Source of the DNA: Dechloromonas sp. HYN0024
GTDB lineage: Bacteria > Pseudomonadota > Gammaproteobacteria > Burkholderiales > Rhodocyclaceae
Length of the DNA stretch: 64,000 nucleotides
Assembly (NCBI RefSeq): GCF_003441615.1
Contig: NZ_CP031842.1
Location: forward strand, 572,501-636,500
Direction of reading: 5' to 3'
The notes below the pieces were generated by a model. The model saw only the letters and a list, made by a program, of their open reading frames with translations. It did not search any database and was not told the DNA's origin. The first letter of the stretch is position 1. Each line of letters opens with the position of its first letter. The translations under genes were made by a program, and so were the position numbers. Shown one piece after another: positions 18,594-28,479 of the stretch.

Positions 18594-19289
18594 TTGCCAA
18601 CGAGCAAGCAGTCCCACCTTAGCGTACTCAGTAATGTGCATTACATCAGCGCCATCACCAACTTGGCCGAACGGCGGCGTATCGTCACACACCGTCCGAT
18701 TCATGCCAAAAATGGGATCAAACTTGTAGACAGTGGAGTCCATATCACGGCGACCCTTCGTGACAAATTAGGGGCACATAATCTGGTGCCAACTATTGAC
18801 GAATGTCTCAGCGTAGAGGACGCCGTTACCCCAGACAACTTGGCCGATTCAGTCGGCTTCCTGCTCGCCGCGCCACCCTTCAGCATGCTCGTCGATTCAC
18901 CGGAAGCCGGTAAACGAATCATTGACGCATTCCGAAAAATTTCTCTTGATCCTTTATTAGTCTTCAAATTGAGCCTCGCACGAGACCAGTTTCCGCAGAT
19001 ATTCAGCCATAGTTTGGAAGTTGCTGTCTGTGCAGCAATCATCGCCCAGTCGACAGAAGGTAAGTTCGCGCAGAACGTCACGATGGCCGCTGCATCGGGG
19101 CTTTTTCACGACCTAGGTCTTCTCCATATCGATCCCGAGATACTCCGCTCCGAGCGAGACCTGAGCGATCAGGACCGTCAACACATCTACAGCCATCCAG
19201 TTATTGCCTATCTGATCCTGTCAAAGGTTCCTGAATGGCATCCAACAGTCAGTAGTGCCGTCCTCGAGCATCATGAACGCATTTGTTGA
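18594..19289 (+). pseudogene. HD-GYP domain gene, 3' end removed by IS21
   Basis: The frame starts at TTG 18594 with AGGAG 8 bases upstream and reads as the N-terminal part of an HD-GYP protein of the DUF3391/HD type: HSLEVAVCAAII, GLFHDLGLLHIDPEIL, YSHPVIAYLIL and then AVLEHHER. The sequence stops exactly where the DGxGYP half should follow, because the IS21-family element begins at 19284; the last codon and TGA come from the element. About half of the HD-GYP domain is missing, so activity is not expected. Confidence 0.85.
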
Positions 19290-19389
19290 GTTGCACGTAA
19301 AACTGACCCACTAGCCCCATAGATTTGCATCGAATTTTGACCCACGTATAGACACTGACCTGCTCGGGGAACGAGCGGGGGAATCAGGA

Positions 19390-20913
19390 GTGATCGACGT
19401 GGCGTTATTAAGCGTAATCAGGCGCTGGCACCTGCGCGATGGCATGGCCATCCGTGAAATAGCCAGACGAACGGGGTTATCCCGAAACACGATCCGAAAG
19501 TATCTGAGCACCGGCATCGTCGAACCGAAGTATCCCGAGCGACACAGCCCGAGCAAGCTCGACCTGTTTGCGCCGAAGCTGGCGGCATGGTTGAAGACGG
19601 AGTCGAAGAAGAGTCGCAAGCAGCGGCGAAATCTCAGGCAGATTTATGCCGATCTATGCTCGCTGGGCTACGAAGGCTCCTATGACCGGGTCGCCGCCTT
19701 CGCCAGGCATTGGCGACAAGCTCAGCAGGAAGCTGCCGGGACAACCGGGCGTGGCACCTTCATTCCCTTGACCTTCGCGCCGGGAGAAGCCTTCCAGTTC
19801 GACTGGAGCGAAGACTGGGCGGTCATTGCCGGGGTAAAAACCAAACTCCAGGTTGCCCAACTGAAACTCTCCTACAGCCGGGCGTTCTTCCTGCGGGCCT
19901 ATCCGTTGCAGACCCACGAGATGCTGTTCGATGCCCATAATCACGCCTTCCGGGTGGTAGGTGGCGTTCCAAGGCGCGGCATCTACGACAATATGAAGAC
20001 GGCGGTGGATCGGATCCGGAAAGGCAAAGCTCGGGACATCAACACCCGTTTCAAGGCCATGGTCAGCCACTTCCTATTTGAGGCCGAGTTCTGCAATCCA
20101 GCCTCTGGTTGGGAGAAGGGGCAGATCGAGAAGAATGTTCAGGACTCCCGACATCGCATCTGGCAGGGTGCGCCGGCCTTCGAGAATCTGGATGCCCTCA
20201 ATGCCTGGCTGGAACAGCGATGTCTGACGCTGTGGCAAGAATTGAGACACCCTGAATTGCCCGGCACGGTCGCAGACGCCTGGGCCGATGAACTGGCTCT
20301 ACTGATGGCAGTGCCAACCCCTTTCGATGGGTTCGTCGAACATACCAAGCGTGTCTCACCAACCTGCCTGATCAACTTCGAGCGTAACCGTTATAGCGTC
20401 CCGGCCTCATTTGCCAATCGGCCAGTCAGTTTGCGGGTCTACGCCGATCATCTCGTCGTAGCAGCAGAAGGTAACGTGATCGCCGAGCATTCGCGCGTGA
20501 TTGATCGCCGCCATCACGATTCAAGTCAAACCATCTATGACTGGCGCCACTATCTTTCGGTCTTGCAACGTAAGCCGGGCGCTTTAAGGAATGGTGCGCC
20601 CTTTGCAGAATTCCCCGATGGCTTCAAGCGCCTCCAGTCGTCGCTCATGAAGCGGCCAGGTGGTGACCGGGAGATGGTCGAGATTCTTGCCCTGGTTCTA
20701 CATCACGATGAGCAAGCGGTACTGACGGCGGTCGAGATGGCCCTCGATGCAGGCGTTCCCTCGAAGCAGCATGTGCTCAATCTGCTTGGGCGATTGGTGG
20801 AGTTGCCGCCACCGGCGCCGATTGATGCGCCTCAGGCACTGGTGCTGAAGATTGAACCGCTCGCCAACGTCACACGTTACGACAGTCTGCGGGAGGTGCG
20901 TCATGTTGCCTGA
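19390..20913 (+). CDS. istA: IS21 transposase IstA
   Basis: A 507-residue DDE transposase. It has an N-terminal HTH ([20 protein letters not shown]), a catalytic core with FQFDWSEDW (first Asp), [10 protein letters not shown] (second Asp) and [12 protein letters not shown] (Glu), and a C-terminal region. GTG start at 19390 is preceded by CAGGAG. Its stop overlaps the start of istB, the conserved arrangement in this family. Both genes look intact, so the element may still be active. Confidence 0.93.
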   Translation: MIDVALLSVIRRWHLRDGMAIREIARRTGLSRNTIRKYLSTGIVEPKYPERHSPSKLDLFAPKLAAWLKTESKKSRKQRRNLRQIYADLCSLGYEGSYDRVAAFARHWRQAQQEAAGTTGRGTFIPLTFAPGEAFQFDWSEDWAVIAGVKTKLQVAQLKLSYSRAFFLRAYPLQTHEMLFDAHNHAFRVVGGVPRRGIYDNMKTAVDRIRKGKARDINTRFKAMVSHFLFEAEFCNPASGWEKGQIEKNVQDSRHRIWQGAPAFENLDALNAWLEQRCLTLWQELRHPELPGTVADAWADELALLMAVPTPFDGFVEHTKRVSPTCLINFERNRYSVPASFANRPVSLRVYADHLVVAAEGNVIAEHSRVIDRRHHDSSQTIYDWRHYLSVLQRKPGALRNGAPFAEFPDGFKRLQSSLMKRPGGDREMVEILALVLHHDEQAVLTAVEMALDAGVPSKQHVLNLLGRLVELPPPAPIDAPQALVLKIEPLANVTRYDSLREVRHVA

Positions 20914-21679
20914 GGCCATGGTCACTACTTTGAAATCCCTGAAGCTCTTCGGTATGGCACAAGCCATTGAGGAACTGGCTGCCCAGAGTTCGCCGGCCTA
21001 TCTGAATGCACAATCAATTCTGGACAGCCTGCTCAAGGCCGAATTGGCTGAACGAGAGGTCCGCTCGGTCAATTACCAGATGAAGATTGCCCGTTTCCCT
21101 GCTTACCGTGATCTGTCGGGATTCGATTTCACGCAGAGTGTCGCCAATGAGGCTCTGGTGCGCCATCTCCACCGTGGAGAGTTCATGGATTCAGCTCACA
21201 ACGTTGTGCTCATCGGTGGGCCAGGCACCGGCAAGACCCATCTGGCCACCGCCATCAGTGTGCAGGCCATCATGCATGCTCATCAGCGTGTCCGCTTCTT
21301 CTCGACGGTCGATTTGGTCAACGCTCTGGAACAGGAGAAGCAGTCAGGCAAGCAGGGGCAGATTGCCAACCGTCTGGTGCATGCTGATCTAGTGATCCTT
21401 GATGAACTGGGCTATTTACCGTTCAGTCAGAACGGTGGTGCTTTGCTGTTCCATCTCATGAGTAAGCTCTACGAGAAGACCAGCCTGATCATCACGACCA
21501 ATCTGAGTTTCTCTGAATGGGCCAGCATCTTTGGCGATCCGAAGATGACTACTGCACTGCTCGACCGGCTGACTCATCACTGCCATATCGTCGAAACGGG
21601 CAACGAAAGTTACCGTTTCAGGAACAGTTCAACCAAGGTTAGCAAGGAGGTGAAGACTAGAAATCCATCTGTGACTTGA
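20903..21679 (+). CDS. istB: IS21 helper ATPase IstB
   Basis: A 258-residue AAA+ ATPase that selects targets and activates IstA. Walker A is [11 protein letters not shown], Walker B is [13 protein letters not shown], followed by the [12 protein letters not shown] sensor segment. I start at ATG 20903 with GGGAGGTG just before, inside the end of istA. Confidence 0.94.
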   Translation: MLPEAMVTTLKSLKLFGMAQAIEELAAQSSPAYLNAQSILDSLLKAELAEREVRSVNYQMKIARFPAYRDLSGFDFTQSVANEALVRHLHRGEFMDSAHNVVLIGGPGTGKTHLATAISVQAIMHAHQRVRFFSTVDLVNALEQEKQSGKQGQIANRLVHADLVILDELGYLPFSQNGGALLFHLMSKLYEKTSLIITTNLSFSEWASIFGDPKMTTALLDRLTHHCHIVETGNESYRFRNSSTKVSKEVKTRNPSVT

Positions 21680-22025
21680 GCCATACTGAGGCTCATCGGG
21701 TGGGTCAGATTTCAGTGCAAATCCCGGGTCAGTTTTACGTGCAACTCAACACTCAAGAATGTCATTGATGATGGTTAGCAGTTTTTTAGAAGACAGATTG
21801 ACCTTGTTCAGTTGATCGATCAGCTTGGGATCCGTCGCCTTGTGCAGGGCTAGGTTGGTGAGTCCGATGATGCCACTCATGGGGGTGCGCAGTTCATGGC
21901 TCATTGTTGCCAGGAAAGTACTCTTGGCCCGACTAGCTGCCTCGGCACCTTCTTTGGCAATTGACATGAGGTGCCCCCGGATTTAGTGCCAAGGGCGTTT
22001 TAGTAAAAGTCCTTGGTTTGCACTT

Positions 22026-22856
22026 CTAAAGACATCCTTTCCCGACAGGATCGTCGGGATCACTGGATCGGTGCTTGGCTGCAAACTCTGCGGGCGTCAG
22101 GTAATCCAGTGAGCTATGCGGCCGATGCTGGTTGTAGTCGCGGCGCCAAGCGGCAATCAGGATACGAGCCTGAGGCAAGCTCGTAAACCAATGGTCGTTC
22201 AGGCATTCATCCCGAAACCTGCCGTTGAAGCTCTCGATGAACGCATTCTGCGTCGGTTTGCCAGCCTGGATCAGCTTGAGCTGCACGCCGTGCTGGTAGG
22301 CCCATTGGTCCAACGCCTTGCCGGTGAATTCCGGTCCCTGATCGGTCCGGATCGCCTTGGGATAGCCCCTGAAACGCGCAGCCTGATCGAGCACCCGGGT
22401 CACGTAATGTCCCGATATTCCGAAATCGACAGCGAGATCGATGGCCTCCTTGCTGAAGTCATCGACGATGGTCAGCACCTTGATCCGGCGGCCATTGGCT
22501 AATGCGTCACTGACAAAATCCATCGACCAGACCTGGTTCGGTGAGGACGGCAATTCCAGCGCCTGCCGCTCGACGGCCACACCATGTCGCTTCTTGCGGC
22601 GCCGAACCGATAGGCCGGCATCGCTGTAGAGGCGATAGATACGCTTGTGATTGACCTGAACGCCCTCACGGCGAACCAAGGCATGCAGACGGCGATAGCC
22701 GAACCGGCGACGCTCGCTGGCTAGCTCAACCAGTCTTGCCTGCAATTGCTCATTCTCTGGCTGTGCCGTCGATTCGTAATGCAGGACCGTGCGCGACAAA
22801 CCCACCAGCAGGCAGGCACGGCGCTCGGAAATCGTTGTCGATTCACGCATCACCAT
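22026..22856 (-). CDS. IS3-family transposase OrfB
   Basis: A 276-residue rve/DDE integrase-core protein. The N-terminal HTH_21 part has [26 protein letters not shown]. The catalytic residues are in [19 protein letters not shown] and [17 protein letters not shown]. In this family OrfAB is made by a programmed -1 frameshift near the end of orfA; an A-rich CCGAAAACGC stretch at the orfA end is a candidate site. Confidence 0.92.
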   Translation of the reverse strand: MVMRESTTISERRACLLVGLSRTVLHYESTAQPENEQLQARLVELASERRRFGYRRLHALVRREGVQVNHKRIYRLYSDAGLSVRRRKKRHGVAVERQALELPSSPNQVWSMDFVSDALANGRRIKVLTIVDDFSKEAIDLAVDFGISGHYVTRVLDQAARFRGYPKAIRTDQGPEFTGKALDQWAYQHGVQLKLIQAGKPTQNAFIESFNGRFRDECLNDHWFTSLPQARILIAAWRRDYNQHRPHSSLDYLTPAEFAAKHRSSDPDDPVGKGCL

Positions 22857-22882
22857 GACTGCCTCACGCTTTTGCTGGGGGC

Positions 22883-23152
22883 TCAGCGTTTTCGGCCTAA
22901 AGCAGCCTTGAGTGCCTCCGCATCGAGGATCGATTCGGCCAGCAGACGTTTAAGCCGACCGTTCTCGGCCTCTAATTCCTTCAGACGCTTGGCATCTGGA
23001 ACCGACATGCCGCCGAACTTCGCTCGCCAGTTGTAGAACGATCCGTCACTGAAGCCATGTTGCCGACACAGTTCCTTGATCGGTATGCCGGCTTCTGCCT
23101 GCTGCAAAAAGCCGATGATCTGCTCTTCTGAAAACCGCTTCTTCAAGTCCAT
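22883..23152 (-). CDS. IS3-family transposase OrfA
   Basis: An 89-residue DNA-binding protein: HTH ([42 protein letters not shown]) followed by a leucine zipper ([29 protein letters not shown]). It has the standard length and lies just upstream of orfB. Confidence 0.92.
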   Translation of the reverse strand: MDLKKRFSEEQIIGFLQQAEAGIPIKELCRQHGFSDGSFYNWRAKFGGMSVPDAKRLKELEAENGRLKRLLAESILDAEALKAALGRKR

Positions 23153-25288
23153 TCTCCTTCTCGAAAACGGACTTTACTAAATTCCCCGTGGCACTGTTTA
23201 TGGGGGGCACCTCAGACAAGGCGATCGTACGCTCTTGAACCATATCTTCTAAATGCGAACGGTGGCGGACTAATTCCAGTTCGGCAAGTTTTCGGTCAGT
23301 GATGTCCCGGTTGGAAGCGCGACGCCCCATGCGTTTTCCATCTGGATCGAACACCGCTTGGCAACCATGAACTATCCAACAAACCTGACCACTCTTGGTT
23401 AGGATACGGAACTCTAGAGTACATACGTTTTCAGTTTGAATTTCCTGGAGATGATTGCGGAACAGATCGCGATCATCCGGATGCACAATCTCTTCAAGCA
23501 AAGCGGGATTCCGGATGAATTCGGCTTGCGAATAGCCCGTAATGCGTTGGCATGCTGGGTTGATGTAAAGCAGCTCATGCTGCTCGCCTTGCCAGTATTC
23601 CCAGTCATAGGTGAAATCCGCGATGGTGCGAAAGCGAATTTCACTTTCACGCAAGGATTGTTCGTTCAGTATGTTCTCGGTTACGTCTTGAACAACGCCA
23701 ATAGAGACCACAACTTTCCCCTGATGGTCCGTCTGATGTTCGCAATGTTCATGCAGATATTTCTCCTCCCCGTTGGGGAGGAGCAGACCGTAAGTTATGT
23801 CGTAGGGGGTGAGCGTAGTCAAGGCCTTATCAAAAACTTGCTGAACACGCGCCCTATCTTCGTGGCGAATCAACGCAAACCATTCCGCTTTGCTCAGCGG
23901 TTCTAGCGAACCTTGGCGGCCATAGATGTTGAACATTTCATCCGACCAAGTAAGCGTCTGGCTTAAAATATTCAAGCGCCAAATGCCAATGTGGGCAATG
24001 TGTTGAGCGCTGCTTAGCATGACATCTTGCTCGGCCAAGTTCTGGCTGATCTGCCGAGAATGCGTTATGTCCATGCCAAAGCTAATGGTGCCGACGGTCT
24101 TGCCATTTTCCTGAAGTTCACTGTTCTGCCAGATGACGGAACGCTCATGTCCATCTTTGGTGAGGACAGGATTTTCGAACTGATTTGGAATGCCCTTTTC
24201 TAACAAAGCCATGAACATTTTTTTGACATCGGGGTAGCGCTCCTCCGGTACGATAGTCTCGAACCAGTTATGCCCCAGTAGTTCGTCTGCGCGGTAGCCA
24301 GTAATTTCTTCAACAGCAGGATTGATGCGCTTCACCTCGCCCAATAGATTCAGTTCAACCACCATGACGTTGGCAGTATTAATCAATTTTTCCGCGTATT
24401 GCTTGGCTGCCTGTATGGCTTGTTGCTCACGGTCAATGCGCAGCATGAAAAAATGGATCAGGGCATAGATCATCACCATGAGTAAAGCGCTAACCCAGGA
24501 GATCAGTCTGACCATTTGATTGGCTTCCTGAAGAGCCGGGGTCAACGGAACGCGAATCGAGATCAGGGCGCGGATACTGTTCGGATTTTCGAAAAAGCCC
24601 TTTTCACTACCGTAGGTGGCAAGCAATTCTCCAGGTGCATTTTTCGGGTCGCCATGGCATTTGAGACAGCCCGTGCTTGAGCGGTCGATAGGAATGGCGA
24701 GATGGAGTGTCGGTTCGCCGTTCTGCTGTACGACCTCACGTATTTCCTTAAGCTCACCACGATTCATCCGGGCCAGCAATGCACTTTCGAAAGCATCTGC
24801 CTGGTTGATCGGATTGCGCGGATTATCGGCGGCAAGTTTGAAATAGATTGGCGGTAGACCAGCCCTTTCACGTTCCTTGTTGATCAGTTCCTTGATGCTA
24901 CGGGCTATGTAAGTGAAGGACATCACCTTGGGGGAGAAGTATTCTTTGTATAACAAGCCCTCACCCTGCAAGCGGTAAATCTCCGGTCGTTGCGTTTCCG
25001 TGACGTAACTGTGTACCGCTTTGTGACTGAGCAAGGAGTCCAGCGCATCCTTCTCTGCTTCACGGATGGCATAGCTCTCTGTTTGCTGGTGAAAAATAAC
25101 GATTAGAACAAGGTAGGCCATTAAGAAAACGGGCACCATGAACAGCAAAACAGACCGATTTTTCTGCAGTGTTGGAAACCAGTTTCGGGTCATGCTGAAG
25201 CCTTTTTAGATTGCTATTGTTGTTATTTTTATCCTATAAGACTAAAGTTATATTGTCTGTCAGACATATCTTACATTTTGGTAGTTTT

Positions 25289-26080
25289 ATGCAAGCAAAT
25301 CGGACGGCTCGAGAGCCTCTTTACGCAGATGACACCAGAGCCTTGCGGGTGCTGGATGCGATTGATGCCAATATTGCGGTACTGGATAGTGAGGGATACA
25401 TCATCAGCACCAACAAGGGGTGGCGCAGCTTTTCCGCGAACAATCGCCATCCCGATGGATCGCTTCCCCGGCAAGTTACGGTTGGTGCGAATTATTTGGT
25501 GGTATGTTCGGATGCGGTTGGTGAGTCATCTGAAAATGCCATGTTGGTCTATAAAGGCATACGAGCGGTCATAGACGGACGGAAGCGACAATTCAGTCAT
25601 GAGTATCCCTGCCACAGTTCTGATAGGCAGCGCTGGTTTCTAATGAAGGTAAAAGCATTGCCTTCTTCTAGCCCCAGGGAAGTGGTTATTACCCATATTG
25701 ATATTACTGAACGGCATCGAGCCGAAACAGAGTTATTCAACAAGCAGCGCGAACTAAATTCCGCTTTGCTTGATCTGCAGGAAATGGCCGAGCGGATCAA
25801 GTCCTTGCTCGGGGGCAGCTATCTGCCCGCTAGTAAAGAACGGGACTTGAGTTTGGCAAGACCTTCAGCACCTGATGAATGCATGCTCGAGACCCTTTCT
25901 AGGCGGGAAAAAGAGATTCTTTCGGCACTGGTGCGAGGTGAACGGAATTCAAAAATTGCCACCCAATTGCAACTGAGTCCGAAGAGCGTATCGACTTACC
26001 AATCGAGAATTTTTGAAAAACTTAAAGTCGATAGTGTTGCCCAACTGGTGCGCTTGGTTTCAAGCGCTGAGCTCAAATAA
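25289..26080 (+). CDS. PAS-LuxR type transcriptional regulator
   Basis: A 263-residue regulator. A PAS-like sensor (IDANIAVLDSEGYIISTNKGWRSF ... ITHIDITERHRAE) occupies the first ~150 residues, a coiled linker follows, and a C-terminal LuxR HTH has LSRREKEILSALVRGERNSKIATQLQLSPKSVSTYQSRI. This is the FixJ/NarL output fold without a receiver domain. I use the ATG at 25289; longer starts to 25211 add a hydrophobic, unsupported extension. It is divergent from the heme-sensor kinase across 95 bases, and may have been its regulatory partner before that gene broke. Confidence 0.82.
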   Translation: MQANRTAREPLYADDTRALRVLDAIDANIAVLDSEGYIISTNKGWRSFSANNRHPDGSLPRQVTVGANYLVVCSDAVGESSENAMLVYKGIRAVIDGRKRQFSHEYPCHSSDRQRWFLMKVKALPSSSPREVVITHIDITERHRAETELFNKQRELNSALLDLQEMAERIKSLLGGSYLPASKERDLSLARPSAPDECMLETLSRREKEILSALVRGERNSKIATQLQLSPKSVSTYQSRIFEKLKVDSVAQLVRLVSSAELK

Positions 26081-26167
26081 ACGTTACCCCTAACTCTTCG
26101 ACGTCGCCCCATTTTCCTTAGCAGTGGGCTTTAAAGTCAGTTGGGCGTCGATTCCACACAAAGTACA

Positions 26168-26198
26168 AATGGCCGGTCTGTACTCAGAACCAGCCTAT
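26168..26198. repeat. short dispersed repeat, copy 2
   Basis: The first 23 bases (AATGGCCGGTCTGTACTCAG then AAC) equal the reverse complement of the right part of the copy at 8339-8369. The palindromic partner arm has decayed (CAGCCTATT instead of AGGCCATT). It lies in the 224-base gap between the LuxR-type and GGDEF-EAL genes, which holds no gene. Confidence 0.65.
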
Positions 26199-26304
26199 TC
26201 TCTCTCAGGATTGGACCGACTGCTTTGGCCGATTTCCCGTCTAGCGCCCTTTGTCGCGGCTTACTCTAAGCTTCGTGTTCGTCAGTCAGCCCTCGAATTT
26301 ACCT

Positions 26305-28476
26305 TCACAATTGCTTTGAAAGACGTAAAAACTCAATCAACTGCTTAGACGGCAGTGGCCGGCTAAAGAAGTACCCTTGCATTTCATTGCACCCAAGCTG
26401 TCTGAGGATAGCAACCTGATGGTCGGTCTCTACGCCTTCAGCTATCAATTGAAGATTGAAATTCTTGGCAATACCAACAATCGCCTGAATGATCGCAAAT
26501 GAGTCGCTAAATGTTTTGAGGTCACGCACGAAGGACTGGTCGATCTTGATCCGACTGACTGAGAAACGACGAAGGTAATTTAGGGACGAATAGCGAGTCC
26601 CAAAGTCGTCGATTGATATATTTACTCCGGTCTCTCGAAGATGTTTCACCCTTTCAACAATGTTCTCGGCATCCTTCATGAGGAGACTTTCGGTAATTTC
26701 TATCTCGAGTAACTCCGGGGTAATCCGGAATTTATCGAGAGGAAGTCGAATTCGCTCCAGAAGATCGGCGCGATCAAACTCTCGGGCCGAAAGATTCACG
26801 CCCAATCTGAGCTCTCCGAAGCCTTCTTCCCTCAGGCGCACTAATTGCGCACATGCCTCGCGCAGGACCCAGTCACTAATGGTGATGATTAGCCCAGTGT
26901 CTTCAGCAATAGGAATAAAAACATCAGGGCTAATCATGCCTGCACTAGGATGATGCCAACGAATCAGTGCTTCGACCCCGACGACCTTTCCAACTTCAGC
27001 ATCGATCTGTGGTTGGAAATGTAGCTCAAACTGATTTCCCTCCTTAACAGCTTTCCGTAGATCATTTTCTATGGACAATCGGTCAAGGTGGGCCGTATGC
27101 ATATCTGGCAGAAAAGCCGTATAGCCGTTCTTACCCTGTGCTTTGACTTGGTACATCGCCATGTCTGCACAGCGAATCAACTCTTCGGGGGTCGTACTAT
27201 TGTCCGGGTAGACTGCTATCCCAATGCTGGTTGTTGCCAAAAATTGGGTTTCGCCAAGCTGGAAAGGACTGCGCAGTTCCTCGATGATTTTCTCGGCAAC
27301 GATATACGCATCTTCAATATTGCCGATGGTCGGTAGCAAGGCAGTAAATTCATCACCACCTTGTCGCGCCAAGGTGTCGCCTGTGCGCAAGCAGCCCCGG
27401 ACGCGCGCAGCAAACTTCCGAAGCAACTGATCTCCAACTTGATGACCATAGGTGTCATTGACCAGCTTGAATCGATCGATGTCCAGGAACATCACGGCAA
27501 GCTTCTCCTTGCGCCGATCTGCTTGTGCCATGGCCATCTCCAGGCGGTCTACGAAGAGTATTCGATTTGGCAGCTTGGTTAGAAGATCATGAAATGCTTG
27601 GAAGGTGATTGTTTCTTCTGCTTTCTTGCGCTCCGAAATATCGCGCGCGACACCAGAGGTGCCTAGGAAGACTTCTGAAGGTCCATCATTGCTCGATTCG
27701 TAGACTCCTTGCGAACTCAAAATTGCCGTCATGACCTGGCTGCCTCCCGCTCGAAGAATGGAAGGCTTGTGTTTGAAACGGACTTCAAGGTTCCTTGTGG
27801 CGCGTTCTCCGACTCGCCTCTCGTTGAAGGCATATTGGACATGCTCGTGATCACGTGGATCAACGACGTTCATGTAGTTTTGTCCGACCAATTCTTCTGG
27901 GGCATAGCCCAGTAAGCCATTCACTCGCCCGTTGATGAAGGTGAATCGGCCTTCACAATCGAGCGTAAAAATTATGTCGGGTGACTGCTCGACGAGAAAT
28001 CGGTGCAGCTGCTCGGAATGCTGGAGCTGAGCAGAGACGAATGCGAGCTCCCTATCGCGCCGTCGATTCGCCAAGGCCCGGCCGACAGCGATGATCATGT
28101 CATTTGGGTCGCAATCTTTGCGCAGGAACTCAAAGGCACGATGACGTAATGCATGGATTGCCGAGTTGATCGACTTGTCTGCACTAAATATGATTACCGA
28201 GGTGTCAATTTTGTGGGTGCGCATCCAATCCATGATCTCCAGACCAGAGATGTCTGGTAGCTTTAGGTCCAGAATAACCAGATCGGTCTTGCCCTCCCTG
28301 AGGGTTGCAATAGCCTCCTGCCCAGTGCTTGCCTCGCTAATTGAGCGGTGGTTATCGGCCAGCAATTCCATATAGGCGCGGCGAAATCGCGGCTCATCGT
28401 CAACAATCAGAACGTTCTGGCACGTCTGAATGGTTGGCACTTTGGCGAGTTCATATAGCGCGGTGATGGCGTTCAT
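26305..28476 (-). CDS. response regulator with PAS, GGDEF and EAL domains
   Basis: A 723-residue regulator. An N-terminal receiver domain (VLIVDDEPRFRR, phosphoacceptor in DLVILDLKLPDISG) is followed by a PAS module (IIFTLDCEGRFTFINGRVNGLLGY), a GGDEF domain with intact RQGGDEFTALLP, and an EAL domain with VGVEALIRWHHP, IEITESLL, SIDDFGTRYSSLNYL and AEGVET. All main EAL catalytic landmarks are present, so it may both make and degrade c-di-GMP. It starts 3 bases after the stop of the HDOD-kinase, so kinase and regulator form an operon and are a probable cognate pair. Confidence 0.92.
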   Translation of the reverse strand: MNAITALYELAKVPTIQTCQNVLIVDDEPRFRRAYMELLADNHRSISEASTGQEAIATLREGKTDLVILDLKLPDISGLEIMDWMRTHKIDTSVIIFSADKSINSAIHALRHRAFEFLRKDCDPNDMIIAVGRALANRRRDRELAFVSAQLQHSEQLHRFLVEQSPDIIFTLDCEGRFTFINGRVNGLLGYAPEELVGQNYMNVVDPRDHEHVQYAFNERRVGERATRNLEVRFKHKPSILRAGGSQVMTAILSSQGVYESSNDGPSEVFLGTSGVARDISERKKAEETITFQAFHDLLTKLPNRILFVDRLEMAMAQADRRKEKLAVMFLDIDRFKLVNDTYGHQVGDQLLRKFAARVRGCLRTGDTLARQGGDEFTALLPTIGNIEDAYIVAEKIIEELRSPFQLGETQFLATTSIGIAVYPDNSTTPEELIRCADMAMYQVKAQGKNGYTAFLPDMHTAHLDRLSIENDLRKAVKEGNQFELHFQPQIDAEVGKVVGVEALIRWHHPSAGMISPDVFIPIAEDTGLIITISDWVLREACAQLVRLREEGFGELRLGVNLSAREFDRADLLERIRLPLDKFRITPELLEIEITESLLMKDAENIVERVKHLRETGVNISIDDFGTRYSSLNYLRRFSVSRIKIDQSFVRDLKTFSDSFAIIQAIVGIAKNFNLQLIAEGVETDHQVAILRQLGCNEMQGYFFSRPLPSKQLIEFLRLSKQL

Positions 28477-28479
28477 GCG

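Larger units (their letters stand above)
19284..21751 (+). mobile_element. IS21-family insertion sequence
   Basis: Terminal inverted repeats TGTTGAGTTGCACGTAAAAC... (19284-19309) and its complement ending ...GTTTTACGTGCAACTCAACA (21726-21751) match over 26 bases. Inside are overlapping istA and istB. A second internal repeat of the terminal GACCCA motif occurs near each end, as usual in this family. The bases flanking the ends (CGCATT left, CTCAAG right) do not match as a target duplication, and each flank is a different truncated gene. Confidence 0.92.
21967..23214 (-). mobile_element. IS3-family insertion sequence
   Basis: A 1248-bp element with imperfect inverted repeats starting TGAGGTGCCCCC at both ends. 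The flanks carry a 4-bp GACA duplication (21963-21966 and 23215-23218), the right size for this family. It contains orfA and orfB in overlapping frames on the minus strand. It sits inside the heme-sensor kinase gene, whose frame is restored by precise removal. Confidence 0.93.
21752..25193 (-). pseudogene. heme-sensor multi-PAS histidine kinase, split by IS3 and truncated by IS21
   Basis: Before disruption this was a large membrane kinase. Its N-terminal part has a helix at 16-34, a DUF3365/Tll0287-like periplasmic domain with a c-type heme motif (CLKCH, 176-180), a second helix around 228-251 and three PAS modules. At 23215 the IS3 element interrupts it. Removing the element and one GACA repeat joins ERTIALS in frame to [14 protein letters not shown] and the H box [16 protein letters not shown]. 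The gene then ends abruptly in NDILE at the right end of the IS21 element (21751); ATPase and any receiver domains are gone. It cannot be a working kinase. Confidence 0.88.
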
